From NCBI GenBank assembly GCA_964249915.1, contig CAXUEL010000012.1, positions 1-36,819 of the forward strand: a stretch of 36,819 nt of DNA. Direction: 5' to 3'. The notes under the pieces are model-generated. The model searched no databases. It was not told the DNA's origin and worked only from the letters and a program-made list of their open reading frames with translations. The stretch comes from Lichenicola sp964249915 (lineage in GTDB: Bacteria; Pseudomonadota; Alphaproteobacteria; Acetobacterales; Acetobacteraceae). Shown piece by piece: positions 1 through 7,521 of this stretch. Numbering within the stretch: the first letter of the stretch is position 1; the number at the start of each line of letters is the position of its first letter. The translations under genes were made by a program, and so were the position numbers.

Positions 1-1938
1 GTGCTGCCGACCGCGCGGGCTCCGGTGGTCTCGGTGATCGTGCCCGCCTACGGCCAGGTGCCGGCCACCCTGCGCTGCCTGCGCGCCATCGCCGCCTCCG
101 AGACCGAAACGCCGTACGAGGTGATCCTCGCCGAGGATGCCTCCGGGGATCCGGAGATGGCGCTGCTGGAGGAGGTGGTCGGCCTGCGCCTGCTGCGCCG
201 GGACGCCAACCTGGGCTTCCTGCACAACTGCAACGAGGCGGCGCTGCACGCGCGCGGCCGCTACCTGTTGTTCCTCAACAACGACACCGAGCCCCTGCCG
301 GGCTTCCTGGACGCGCTCCTGCGGGCGGCGGAGGCGCTGCCCGACGCCGGCCTGGTCGGCTCCAGGCTGCTGTTCCCCGACGGGCGGCTGCAGGAAGCGG
401 GCGGCATCATCTGGCAGGACGGCACCGGCTGGAACTACGGGCGCGGCGACGACCCGGCCCTGCCGCAGTACAACACCCTGCGCGACACCGACTACGTGTC
501 CGGCGCCTCCATCCTGCTGCGGCGCGACCTGTTCGAGGCGCTGCGCGGCTTCGATCCCGCCTTCGCGCCGGCCTACTACGAGGACGTCGACCTCGCCTTC
601 CGCCTGCGCGCCCGCGGCCTGCGCGTGATCTACCAGCCGGCCAGCGTGGTGATCCACCACGAGGGCCTGTCGCACGGCACCGATCCTGCCGCCGGCATCA
701 AGGCGCAGCAGGAGGTGAACCGCCACCGCCTGCTGGCCCGCTGGCCGCGCCTGCTGGCAGCTGGGCACATGACCCCCGGCACCGACCCGGTCCGCGCCTG
801 CGAGCACGCGCGCGGTCGTCCCGCCATCCTGGTGATCGACCACTACGTGCCGGAGCCCGACCGCGACGCCGGCTCGCGCTCGACCACCGCGATCCTGTCA
901 GCGCTGAAGCAGGCCGGCTGGCTGGTCAAGTTCTGGCCGCAGAACCGCGCCCACAACCAGTACACCCACCTGCTGGAAACCATGGGGATCGAGGTGCTCG
1001 ACCGCCGCCTGCCGGACGGGTTCGGCGACTGGATCGCGCGCAACGGCCACCTGTTCGACCACGTGCTGGTCATGCGGCCAACCGTGGCGGCGGAGTTCGT
1101 GTCCGACCTGCTCCGCCACACCCGGGCGCGGCTCGGCTTCTACGGCGTCGACGTGCACCACCTGCGCATGCGCCGCCAGGCTGCCCTGCAGAACGACCCG
1201 TCGCTGGCGCGCGAGGCCGACGAGATGGAACGGCTGGAGCGCCGGCTCTGGGGCGTGTTCGACGTGCTGCTCTACCCGTCCGAGGTCGAGGCCGCCCTGG
1301 TGCGGCGGTCGCTGCCCGGAGCGGCGGCCCACGGGATCGTGCCCTTCAGCTTCGACCGCTTCCGCACCCGGACCACCCCGCCCCAGGCGCCGGCGATCCT
1401 GTTCGTCGCCGGCTTCGCCCATCCGCCCAACGTCGACGCCGCCATCTGGCTGGTGCACGAGATCCTGCCGCTGGTGCGCGCCGCCGTCCCGCAGGCGACC
1501 TTGGTGCTGGCCGGCTCGCATCCGACCGAGGCAGTGCAGGCGCTCGGCGGCGACGGCGTGCTGGTCACCGGCAGCCTCGACCAGGACGCGCTCGACGCGC
1601 AGTACAGCGCCGCCCGGGTCGGGATCGTGCCGCTCCGCGTCGGCGCGGGCGTGAAGGGCAAGGTGGTGGAGGCGATGCAGCAGGGCCTGCCGCTGGTCAC
1701 CACGACGATCGGCGCCGAAGGGCTGCCCGGCCTGGAGCGGGCGGCGCGGGTCGCCGACGAGGCAGCCGCCCTGGCCGACGCCGTGGTGGTCCTGTTGCGC
1801 GACGATCGCGCCTGGAGCGCCTGCTCGGCCGCCCAGCGCGCCTACGTGTCGCGGCACTTCTCCCGCGCGGCGTTCGCGGCCAGCCTGTTCGCGGCACTTG
1901 ACCCCCCGGAACCGCGGGAACGGTCCGGCCCCGGCTGA
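1..1938 (+). CDS. Two-domain glycosyltransferase (GT2 then GT4-like), 5' end possibly cut
   Basis: Residues about 8-225 form a GT2 (GT-A fold) domain: VSVIVPAYGQ at the start, DASGD at 46-50, the metal-binding NNDTE at 93-97, and YYEDVDLAFRLR at 192-203. A second, GT4-like (GT-B) domain starts near residue 274 (ILVIDHYVPEPDRDAGSR) and runs to about 635; its sugar-nucleotide side shows VVEAMQQGLPLVTT followed by a GAEGL segment. Such fusions typically build cell-surface polysaccharide or O-antigen by transferring sugars from nucleotide donors in the cytoplasm; the sugar and acceptor cannot be read from sequence. The frame opens with GTG at base 1, so the true start may lie outside the window and an extra N-terminal domain is possible. 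No sugar-biosynthesis gene follows, so the polysaccharide locus, if there is one, lies to the left. Confidence 0.85.
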   Translation: MLPTARAPVVSVIVPAYGQVPATLRCLRAIAASETETPYEVILAEDASGDPEMALLEEVVGLRLLRRDANLGFLHNCNEAALHARGRYLLFLNNDTEPLPGFLDALLRAAEALPDAGLVGSRLLFPDGRLQEAGGIIWQDGTGWNYGRGDDPALPQYNTLRDTDYVSGASILLRRDLFEALRGFDPAFAPAYYEDVDLAFRLRARGLRVIYQPASVVIHHEGLSHGTDPAAGIKAQQEVNRHRLLARWPRLLAAGHMTPGTDPVRACEHARGRPAILVIDHYVPEPDRDAGSRSTTAILSALKQAGWLVKFWPQNRAHNQYTHLLETMGIEVLDRRLPDGFGDWIARNGHLFDHVLVMRPTVAAEFVSDLLRHTRARLGFYGVDVHHLRMRRQAALQNDPSLAREADEMERLERRLWGVFDVLLYPSEVEAALVRRSLPGAAAHGIVPFSFDRFRTRTTPPQAPAILFVAGFAHPPNVDAAIWLVHEILPLVRAAVPQATLVLAGSHPTEAVQALGGDGVLVTGSLDQDALDAQYSAARVGIVPLRVGAGVKGKVVEAMQQGLPLVTTTIGAEGLPGLERAARVADEAAALADAVVVLLRDDRAWSACSAAQRAYVSRHFSRAAFAASLFAALDPPEPRERSGPG

Positions 1939-2019
1939 CCCGGGCAGCCGTTCCGCCGCTCCTCGCGCGAATAAACGGTTCCAGCGTGCCCGATTCCGGC
2001 CTATCCCACGCGGCCGGCC

Positions 2020-2043
2020 GGCGTCCGACGCCAGGCTTTTCTT
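2020..2043 (+). terminator. Weak intrinsic terminator candidate after the glycosyltransferase
   Basis: GGCGT (2020-2024) pairs with ACGCC (2028-2032) over a 3-base loop, and an interrupted T-run (CTTTTCTT) follows from 2036. The stem is only 5 bp and it ends beside the ribosome binding site of the next gene, so this is tentative. Confidence 0.3.
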
Positions 2044-2055
2044 GAAAGGTCGATC

Positions 2056-2316
2056 ATGAACGCAACAGACATCGCGCGGGTGCAGTCCTACCTGCGCAAG
2101 CTGTTCGGCAACGAGCAGGTCAACGTGGTGGCGCCGCCACGCAAGGGCGCCACCACCGAACTCGCGGTCGGGCGCGAGGTGATCGGCACCGTGCATCGCG
2201 ACGAGGACGAGGGCGAGGTGTCGTACTCGATCCACATCACTGTGCTGGAGGAGGACCTGGTGCCGGCCGCCGAGGCGGCTCCCGCACCATCGGGCAGGGT
2301 CGGGACCCGCCGCTGA
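2056..2316 (+). CDS. DUF3126 family small protein
   Basis: This 86-residue protein matches the pattern I recall for DUF3126, a small family found in Alphaproteobacteria: YLRKLFGN at 12-19, the basic APPRKG segment, then EVIGTVHRDEDEGEVSYSI and a hydrophobic strand. The function of the family is unknown. The conserved core ends near residue 75; the Ala/Pro-rich tail after it is probably disordered. There is no signal peptide or membrane segment, so it should be cytoplasmic. The ATG is preceded by GAAAGG at a good spacing. It stands alone between the glycosyltransferase and the next gene, with more than 110 bases on each side. Confidence 0.8.
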   Translation: MNATDIARVQSYLRKLFGNEQVNVVAPPRKGATTELAVGREVIGTVHRDEDEGEVSYSIHITVLEEDLVPAAEAAPAPSGRVGTRR

Positions 2317-2359
2317 GGCCATACCGGACGACGTGGGCGACTCGAGCCTCGCGCACCGA

Positions 2360-2387
2360 TTGACGCCCCAACTTGGGCGCCCATAGA
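2360..2387 (+). promoter_or_regulatory. Candidate promoter with palindromic operator for the 2470 gene
   Basis: A TTGACG -35-like hexamer (2360-2365) and a CATAGA -10-like hexamer (2382-2387) are 16 bases apart. The spacer holds CCCAAcTTGGG (2367-2377), a perfect inverted repeat around a central C, in the position of a repressor site. Predicted by eye only. Confidence 0.35.
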
Positions 2388-2469
2388 AGAAGGCTGTATG
2401 ACAGCGTAGCCCGAAAGGCGAGGACCGCGCCGCGAGGCGGCGGGCCGATCCGGCCGGCTGCGGCAGCAC

Positions 2470-3360
2470 ATGATCGAACCCGCAGTGTCGAACAGTTCCA
2501 GGATCCGGGCGAGGCAGGCCGGCCTCGTCAACCCGGTCAGCCGCCGGCCGGTGTTCAAGATCGAGGACGAAGCCGGGCGCGTCCTGCGCCGGATCGGCAC
2601 CGCGCGCTGTGCAGCCGAGGCGGTGGCTCACTACTGGCGCGCGGTCGGCTGCGATGCCAAGTTCGCGCCTGCCATGGCCGAACCGCCTTCCGACGCACGA
2701 CTGCGCCGCCGGATCGAGGCGGCGCGTTCCCGCGGCCGCAGCACGCCGCACGGGGACATGCAGACCCCTGAGCTGCCGCTGCCCGATCCCGGCGAGAATC
2801 AGGCTCCGACGCCCCGCCCGGCCTCGCGCCCGCGCCGGGCCAAGGTTCCGGACCGTGCGGAACCGGACCTGTTCGGCCTGGTCGAACCGGACCCCGTCGC
2901 GGCGGCAGCGGAGCCCCAACCCGAGCCCGAGCCCGCCCTGGCGGTGGTCCCGGATCCCGATCCGCCCCGGGAACCGGACGCTTCGTCCGGCTCCCACCAT
3001 CTCGACCCGCACGCCATGCTTCTGCAGCAGGTCGACCCGCGCAACCTTCGTCCGACCGATCGCAACGACTCCTACCTGTACCACATCACCAACGGCACCG
3101 AGGCTGCGACCGCGCTGGAGAACGGGCTGACGGTCAGCGCGCAGGAGCCGATCATCCTGACCGAGCGGCAGGGCGTCGCCTACTGGCTGTCGGTGGTGGC
3201 GGAGGACTTCGACGTGATCATGGACGGCCCCGCAGACACGGTCGTGCTGCGGCTGCGCCGGATCGCGGTGGAGTCGCTGCTCGAGCCGGACCCGGACGCG
3301 TCGCGGAACGCCGGATGCGCCTGCTACCTGCTGACCGGCGGCCCGGACGCGAAACGCTAG
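2470..3360 (+). CDS. Unrecognised protein with Pro-rich linker and ART-like C-terminal domain
   Basis: I do not recognise this 296-residue protein as a named family. Three parts are visible. The N-terminus (about 1-70) is basic and may be a small fold (RRPVFKIEDEAGRVLRRIG). The middle (about 75-185) is low-complexity and rich in Pro, Ala, Glu and Asp, so probably a flexible linker. The C-terminus (about 198-296) reads YLYHITNGTEAATALENGL, then PIILTERQGVAYWLS, and later VVLRLRRIAVESLL. The order YH.T, A..AL..GL, then .ILTER resembles the start of the ADP-ribosyltransferase fold in RNA 2'-phosphotransferases (Tpt1/KptA) and DarT-like proteins. That link is inference from motif spacing; no catalytic residue is proven. 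The ATG at 2470 has no obvious Shine-Dalgarno sequence. The gene is monocistronic, with a promoter-like sequence about 110 bases upstream. Confidence 0.7.
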   Translation: MIEPAVSNSSRIRARQAGLVNPVSRRPVFKIEDEAGRVLRRIGTARCAAEAVAHYWRAVGCDAKFAPAMAEPPSDARLRRRIEAARSRGRSTPHGDMQTPELPLPDPGENQAPTPRPASRPRRAKVPDRAEPDLFGLVEPDPVAAAAEPQPEPEPALAVVPDPDPPREPDASSGSHHLDPHAMLLQQVDPRNLRPTDRNDSYLYHITNGTEAATALENGLTVSAQEPIILTERQGVAYWLSVVAEDFDVIMDGPADTVVLRLRRIAVESLLEPDPDASRNAGCACYLLTGGPDAKR

Positions 3361-3402
3361 GCATCATCGGATCGGGTGTTGTCACCTGATCGACAAAGAT
3401 GC
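3361..3402. terminator. Two-tier hairpin between convergent genes
   Basis: GCATC (3361-3365) pairs with GATGC (3398-3402). Inside it, GATCGGGTG (3370-3378) pairs with CACCTGATC (3383-3391) across a TTGT loop, with one G.U pair. It begins directly after the stop codon at 3360 and lies 57 bases from the end of the convergent nucleoside hydrolase gene, so it may terminate both. There is no long T-run. Confidence 0.5.
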
Positions 3403-3458
3403 CCGTGCAAACGGAGAATCGGAGCGCAACCGGCGAACGAGCGTGAGCCGGTCGCGAT

Positions 3459-4415
3459 CTAGCGACCCACGAAGCCGGCGGCGAAGACCGCCAGCGCCGC
3501 CTCGGCATCGACGTCGACCGCCACCGCCTGCGCCGAGTGCGCGTCCCAGGCGCCCAGCGGGAACGGCGAGTCCTTCGGCTTCTGGATGGTCTGGCCGGCG
3601 GCCAGGCCGCCGCACACCACCCGGACCGGCCCGCGGCGCAGCGTGAACAGGTCGGGACGCAGCGCGTAGACCACGGCCAGGCAGTCATGGGCGAAGATGC
3701 CGTCCAGCCGTCGCGTGCGCTGGTGGAAGGCGTGGTAGCCGCGCGACAGCTCGTGCAGGAACCGGCCGTCCTCGCCGCCGTCGCGGCGCAGGCGGTCCAG
3801 GTACTCCCCGTCCATCACCACCTGCTGGGTCACGTCGAGGCCGATCACCGTCACCGGCCAGGATGCGGTGAACACCTTGTCGGCCGCCTCGGGATCGTTG
3901 GCGATGTTGGCCTCGGCGACCGGGGACACGTTGCCGGTGTGGCCGTGGCTGCCGAACGCCCCGCCCATCACCACCACGCCCTGCGCCAGCCGCGCGATCT
4001 CCGGGTCCTTGTCCAGGGCGCGGGCCAGGTTGGTCAGCGGGCCGACGGCGATGATCGTCACCTCGTGCGGGTTGTCGCGAATCAGGTCGATCATCATGCG
4101 GTGGCCGCGCCGCCCGTCCAGCACGGCATCGGCCGCGTCCGGAACGTCGATGTCGCCCAGCCCGTTCTGTCCGTGCACGTGCCGGGCCGGCTCGCCCTGC
4201 CTGTGGGTCAGGGTCACCCCGGAGCCCTGCGCCACCGGGGCGGCAAAGCCGAGCCGGTCCCTCAGGAACAGCGCGTTGCGTGTGACGGTGTCGATGTCGG
4301 CATTGCCATGCACGGTGGTGACGCCAAGCAGCTCAAGCTGCGGGCTGCGGACCAGCAGGCAGAGCGCCATCGCATCATCCACCCCGGGGTCGGTGTCGAA
4401 GATCACCTTGCGCAT
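3459..4415 (-). CDS. Inosine-uridine-preferring nucleoside hydrolase family protein
   Basis: Hydrolyses the N-glycosidic bond of ribonucleosides to a base and ribose, for salvage. The family's calcium-binding Asp cluster is intact at the N-terminus (FDTDPGVDDA, residues 6-15), followed by GVTTVHGNADIDTVTRNAL, VGPLTNLARAL, VVMGGA and a C-terminal FAHDCLAVVY carrying the conserved His-Asp pair. At 318 residues it has the usual length. A TTG at 4445 is in frame, but the ATG at 4415 has a GGAG six bases upstream and directly begins the conserved MRKVIFDTDPG, so I chose it. It follows folC by 66 bases on the same strand and could be co-transcribed with it or start its own unit. The preferred nucleoside cannot be assigned from the motifs. 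Confidence 0.9.
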   Translation of the reverse strand: MRKVIFDTDPGVDDAMALCLLVRSPQLELLGVTTVHGNADIDTVTRNALFLRDRLGFAAPVAQGSGVTLTHRQGEPARHVHGQNGLGDIDVPDAADAVLDGRRGHRMMIDLIRDNPHEVTIIAVGPLTNLARALDKDPEIARLAQGVVVMGGAFGSHGHTGNVSPVAEANIANDPEAADKVFTASWPVTVIGLDVTQQVVMDGEYLDRLRRDGGEDGRFLHELSRGYHAFHQRTRRLDGIFAHDCLAVVYALRPDLFTLRRGPVRVVCGGLAAGQTIQKPKDSPFPLGAWDAHSAQAVAVDVDAEAALAVFAAGFVGR

Positions 4416-4481
4416 CGAGGGCTCCGCCGGTCGTCGTTCGATCAAGCAAAGACCCCGGCGGGAGGAAACGCAACCGCTGCT

Positions 4482-5795
4482 TCAGGCAGGGATCCAGCCA
4501 TCCGCCTTCAGCACCTCGCCGGCGAGGTAGAGGCTGCCGCAGATCAGCACCCGCCCGGGCGGAACGCCGGGACCCGCCAGACGAGGCAGCACGGCGTCGA
4601 CCGTCGGCCCCGGGCGGGCGCGGCCGTGCGACGCGGCGACGATCGCCTCCACCGGCAGGGCGAGGTGCTGGCCCGGCTCGGCAACCGCCCAGACGGTGGC
4701 GGCCCGCGGCAGCAGGGGCTGGAGGAAGCCGGCCGGATCCTTGGTCTGCTTCATGCCGACCAGCAGGTGGACCGGACGGTCCACCCAGCCGTCCAGGACG
4801 ACGCCCAGGGCCGCGCCGGCACCGGGGTTGTGGCCCCCGTCGAGCCACAGCTCCCAGCCCGGCGGCAGCACGTCGGCCAGGCGGCCGCGCAGGCGCTGCA
4901 GCCGGGCCGGCCATTGGGTGCGCGCGATCCCGGCATACGCGGCATCCGGCAGGGCAAGGCCGGCGGCGCGCAGGGCGGCGATCGCGAGCCCGGCGTTGTC
5001 GTGCTGGTGCGGGCCGAGCAGGCCGGGATGCGGCAGCTCGAGGGTGCCGGCAGCATCCTGGTAGCGCAGGCCGTCCGGACCGGAGTCGAGGCGCCAGTCG
5101 CGATCGCGCAGCAGCAGCGGCGCGCCCTGCCGGTGGGCCTCGGCCTCGATCACGGCCAGCGCCTCGCCGGGCTGGCGTCCGGTGACGACCGGACGGCCCG
5201 GCTTGATGATGCCGGCCTTCTCGCCCGCGATCGCCGCCAGGGTGTCGCCGAGGAACGCCTCGTGGTCCATCGACAGGGCGGCGATGGCGCACGAGGCGGG
5301 CGCCTGCAGCACGTTGGTGGCGTCGAACCGGCCGCCGAGCCCGACCTCGATGATCGCGAGGTCGGCAGGCGTCTCGGCGAACAGGAGGAAGGCGCAGGCC
5401 GTCAGCACCTCGAACACGGTGATCGGCGCGCCGGCGTTGACCGCCTCGATGCGTTCCAGTGCCGCGATCAGCACCGCCTCGTCCACCAGGCGTCCGGCGA
5501 TCCGGAACCGCTCGGTCACGGACACGAGGTGCGGGCTGGTGGTGGCGTGCACCGCGAGTCCCGCCGCCTCGGCGATCGCCCGGAGGTTGGCGCAGGTGCT
5601 GCCCTTGCCGTTGGTGCCGGCGACGTGGATCACCGGCGGCAGGCGCCGTTCCGGATGGCCGAGCTTTTCCAGCAGGAGCTCCAGCCGATGCAGGCTGAGG
5701 TCGATCAGCACCGGGTAGAGGCGCTGCAGCCGCTCCAGCACCACCCCGCTGCGGCCGCTGAACTCGGGCGACAAGGCCGGCGGCACCGACGCCAC
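4482..5795 (-). CDS. folC: Bifunctional dihydrofolate/folylpolyglutamate synthase FolC
   Basis: Adds glutamate to dihydropteroate and then to reduced folates, using ATP. The ATP-binding loop is seen as HVAGTNGKGST (about 57-67), followed by TSPHLVSVTERFRI, the Mur-ligase-like TVFEVLTACAFLLFAE and IEVGLGGRFDATN, and SMDHEAFLGDTLAAIAGEKAGIIK. The C-terminal domain has LDGGHNPGAG and ends with GSLYLAGEVL. The length (437 aa) fits. The start is not certain: accD ends at 5819, and the first usable in-frame codons after it are GTG at 5795 and GTG at 5786, both followed by PPALSPEFSGRSG. Neither has a clear ribosome binding site. It is the fourth gene of the trpB-trpA-accD-folC run, an order well known in Alphaproteobacteria. 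Confidence 0.9.
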   Translation of the reverse strand: MASVPPALSPEFSGRSGVVLERLQRLYPVLIDLSLHRLELLLEKLGHPERRLPPVIHVAGTNGKGSTCANLRAIAEAAGLAVHATTSPHLVSVTERFRIAGRLVDEAVLIAALERIEAVNAGAPITVFEVLTACAFLLFAETPADLAIIEVGLGGRFDATNVLQAPASCAIAALSMDHEAFLGDTLAAIAGEKAGIIKPGRPVVTGRQPGEALAVIEAEAHRQGAPLLLRDRDWRLDSGPDGLRYQDAAGTLELPHPGLLGPHQHDNAGLAIAALRAAGLALPDAAYAGIARTQWPARLQRLRGRLADVLPPGWELWLDGGHNPGAGAALGVVLDGWVDRPVHLLVGMKQTKDPAGFLQPLLPRAATVWAVAEPGQHLALPVEAIVAASHGRARPGPTVDAVLPRLAGPGVPPGRVLICGSLYLAGEVLKADGWIPA

Positions 5796-5818
5796 GACGA
5801 GAAGCCGGGCCCGCCCGT

Positions 5819-6688
5819 TCAGGCAGCGTGGGCGAGGGCGTCCTTGACGCTGAGCAGCAGCAGCAGGCGGCCGAGGGTGTCGCGCAGCTCGCCCCGCTTC
5901 ACCACCATGTCGAGCATGCCGTGCTCGTGCAGGAACTCCGAGCGCTGGAACCCGTCCGGCAGCGTTTCGCGCACCGTCTGCTCGATCACCCGGGGACCGG
6001 CGAACCCGATCAGCGCGTTCGGCTCGGCGATCTGGATGTCGCCCAGCATGGCGAAGGACGCGGTGACGCCACCGGTGGTGGGGTTGGTCATCACCACCAC
6101 GTAGGGCAGGCCGGCATCCTTCACCATCTGCACCGCGACCGTCGTGCGCGGCATCTGCATCAGGCTGATCATGCCCTCCTGCATGCGCGCGCCACCGGAC
6201 GCGGTGAACACGATCAGCGGCGCCTGCTGCAGCACCGCCAGGCGCGCGGCCGCGACGAAGCCCTCGCCGAGGGCGGCACCCATGGTGCCGGCCATGAACT
6301 CGTACGCCATCACCGCGACGACGGCCTTGACCCCGCCGATTGTCCCATGCGCCACCACCAGCGCCTCGTCGAGCTGCGACTTCGCGCGCTGCTCCTTGAT
6401 CCGGTCGACGTAGCGCTTCTGGTCGCGGAACCCGAGCGGGTCGGAGGCCGCCCGCGGCAGCTCGATCCGGGTGCACTCGCCGTTGTCGAAGGTCCAGGCC
6501 AGCCGGTCCGCGACCAGGGCGCGCATGTGGTGGCCGCAATGCGGGCACACGTTGAGCGACTTCTCCAGCTCGCGGGAGAAGATCATCTGGTTGCAGGCCT
6601 CGCACTGGGTCCACAGGTTGTCCGGCACGTCGCGCTTGCCGAGCAGGTTGCGCACCTTGGGCCGCACATAGGTGGTCAGCCAGCTCAT
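5819..6688 (-). CDS. accD: Acetyl-CoA carboxylase carboxyltransferase subunit beta
   Basis: The beta subunit works with AccA to move the carboxyl group from biotin to acetyl-CoA, giving malonyl-CoA for fatty acid synthesis. The N-terminal four-cysteine zinc ribbon is complete (C29, C32, C48, C51: CEAC...CPHC). The crotonase-like carboxyltransferase core follows: VVAVMAYEFMAGTMGAALGE, FTASGGARMQEG, MTNPTTGGVTASFAMLGD and GFAGPRVIEQTVRE. Its 289 residues are a normal length. The start codon overlaps the trpA stop codon as ATGA, which indicates translational coupling. The conserved linkage with trpA and folC supports the assignment. Confidence 0.97.
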   Translation of the reverse strand: MSWLTTYVRPKVRNLLGKRDVPDNLWTQCEACNQMIFSRELEKSLNVCPHCGHHMRALVADRLAWTFDNGECTRIELPRAASDPLGFRDQKRYVDRIKEQRAKSQLDEALVVAHGTIGGVKAVVAVMAYEFMAGTMGAALGEGFVAAARLAVLQQAPLIVFTASGGARMQEGMISLMQMPRTTVAVQMVKDAGLPYVVVMTNPTTGGVTASFAMLGDIQIAEPNALIGFAGPRVIEQTVRETLPDGFQRSEFLHEHGMLDMVVKRGELRDTLGRLLLLLSVKDALAHAA

Positions 6689-7521
6689 GCCACGATCTCC
6701 ACGCGCGCGCCGCGCACCCCGTCCGCCAGCATCCTGACCTGGTCCAGCACGAGCCGCACCGTGTCCGGCCCGGCACGGCCCTGCCCGTCGAGGCTGCGGG
6801 CCAGGGTCTCGATCAGCGACGACGCGACCACGGCGCCATCGGCGATCCGCACCACGGACGCCGCCTGGGCCGGGGTGCGTATGCCGAAGCCGATCGCCAC
6901 CGGCAGGTCGGTCACAGCACGCAGGCGCGGCAGTGCCGCCGCCAGGTCGGCGTCGGAAGCGGAGCGTGTGCCGGTCACGCCGGTGATGCTGACATAGTAG
7001 ATGAAGCCGGAGCTGCCGCGCAGCACCAGCTTCAGCCGGGCACCGGCGGTGGTCGGCGCCACCAGCCGGATGATGTCGAGGCCGTGCGCGTGGGCGTGCG
7101 CTTCCAGCAGGTCGGCCTCCTCCGAGGGCAGGTCGACCACGATCAGCCCGTCCACGCCGGCGGCCGCCGCGTCGGCGCAGAACCGGCCTGGCCCGTAGCT
7201 GTCGATCGGATTGAGGTAGCCCATCAGCACCACCGGCGTGTCGGCATCGGCGTCACGGAACCGCGCAACCATCTCCAGGGTCAGGCCAAGCGTGGCGCCC
7301 GCGGCCAGGCCGCGCTTCGAGGCCGCCTGGATGATCGGGCCGTCCGCCATCGGATCGGTGAAGGGAACGCCGATCTCGATCAGGTCGGCGCCCGCGGCCG
7401 GCATGCCGTGCAGGATCGCCTCGGCGGTGGCGAGGTCGGGGTCGCCGGCCTCGAGGAACGGGATCAGCGCGCCGCGGTTCTCGGCCCGCAGGGCGGCGAA
7501 CCGGGCAGCGATCCGGCTCAC
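6685..7521 (-). CDS. trpA: Tryptophan synthase alpha chain
   Basis: Cleaves indole-3-glycerol phosphate to indole and glyceraldehyde-3-phosphate; indole is channelled to TrpB. Catalytic Glu49 (LIEIGVPFTDP) and Asp60 (MADGP) fall at the same numbers as in the E. coli enzyme. Other marks are GYLNPIDSYG, GLIVVDLPSEEAD and IYYVSITGVTGTR. The chosen start is the GTG at 7521, which overlaps the trpB stop as GTGA and gives 278 residues; longer in-frame starts would run into trpB. The 3' end overlaps accD by 4 bases, so trpB, trpA and accD are coupled in one operon. Confidence 0.97.
   Translation of the reverse strand: MSRIAARFAALRAENRGALIPFLEAGDPDLATAEAILHGMPAAGADLIEIGVPFTDPMADGPIIQAASKRGLAAGATLGLTLEMVARFRDADADTPVVLMGYLNPIDSYGPGRFCADAAAAGVDGLIVVDLPSEEADLLEAHAHAHGLDIIRLVAPTTAGARLKLVLRGSSGFIYYVSITGVTGTRSASDADLAAALPRLRAVTDLPVAIGFGIRTPAQAASVVRIADGAVVASSLIETLARSLDGQGRAGPDTVRLVLDQVRMLADGVRGARVEIVA

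Noticed and set aside
898..3084. Long minus-strand open frame of over 700 codons opposite the glycosyltransferase and the next genes
   Set aside because: It is a GC-rich antisense shadow with no family signature; the plus-strand genes carry intact motifs.
3537..6104. Long plus-strand open frame across the nucleoside hydrolase, folC and accD
   Set aside because: Antisense shadow; the minus strand encodes three proteins with complete catalytic motifs.
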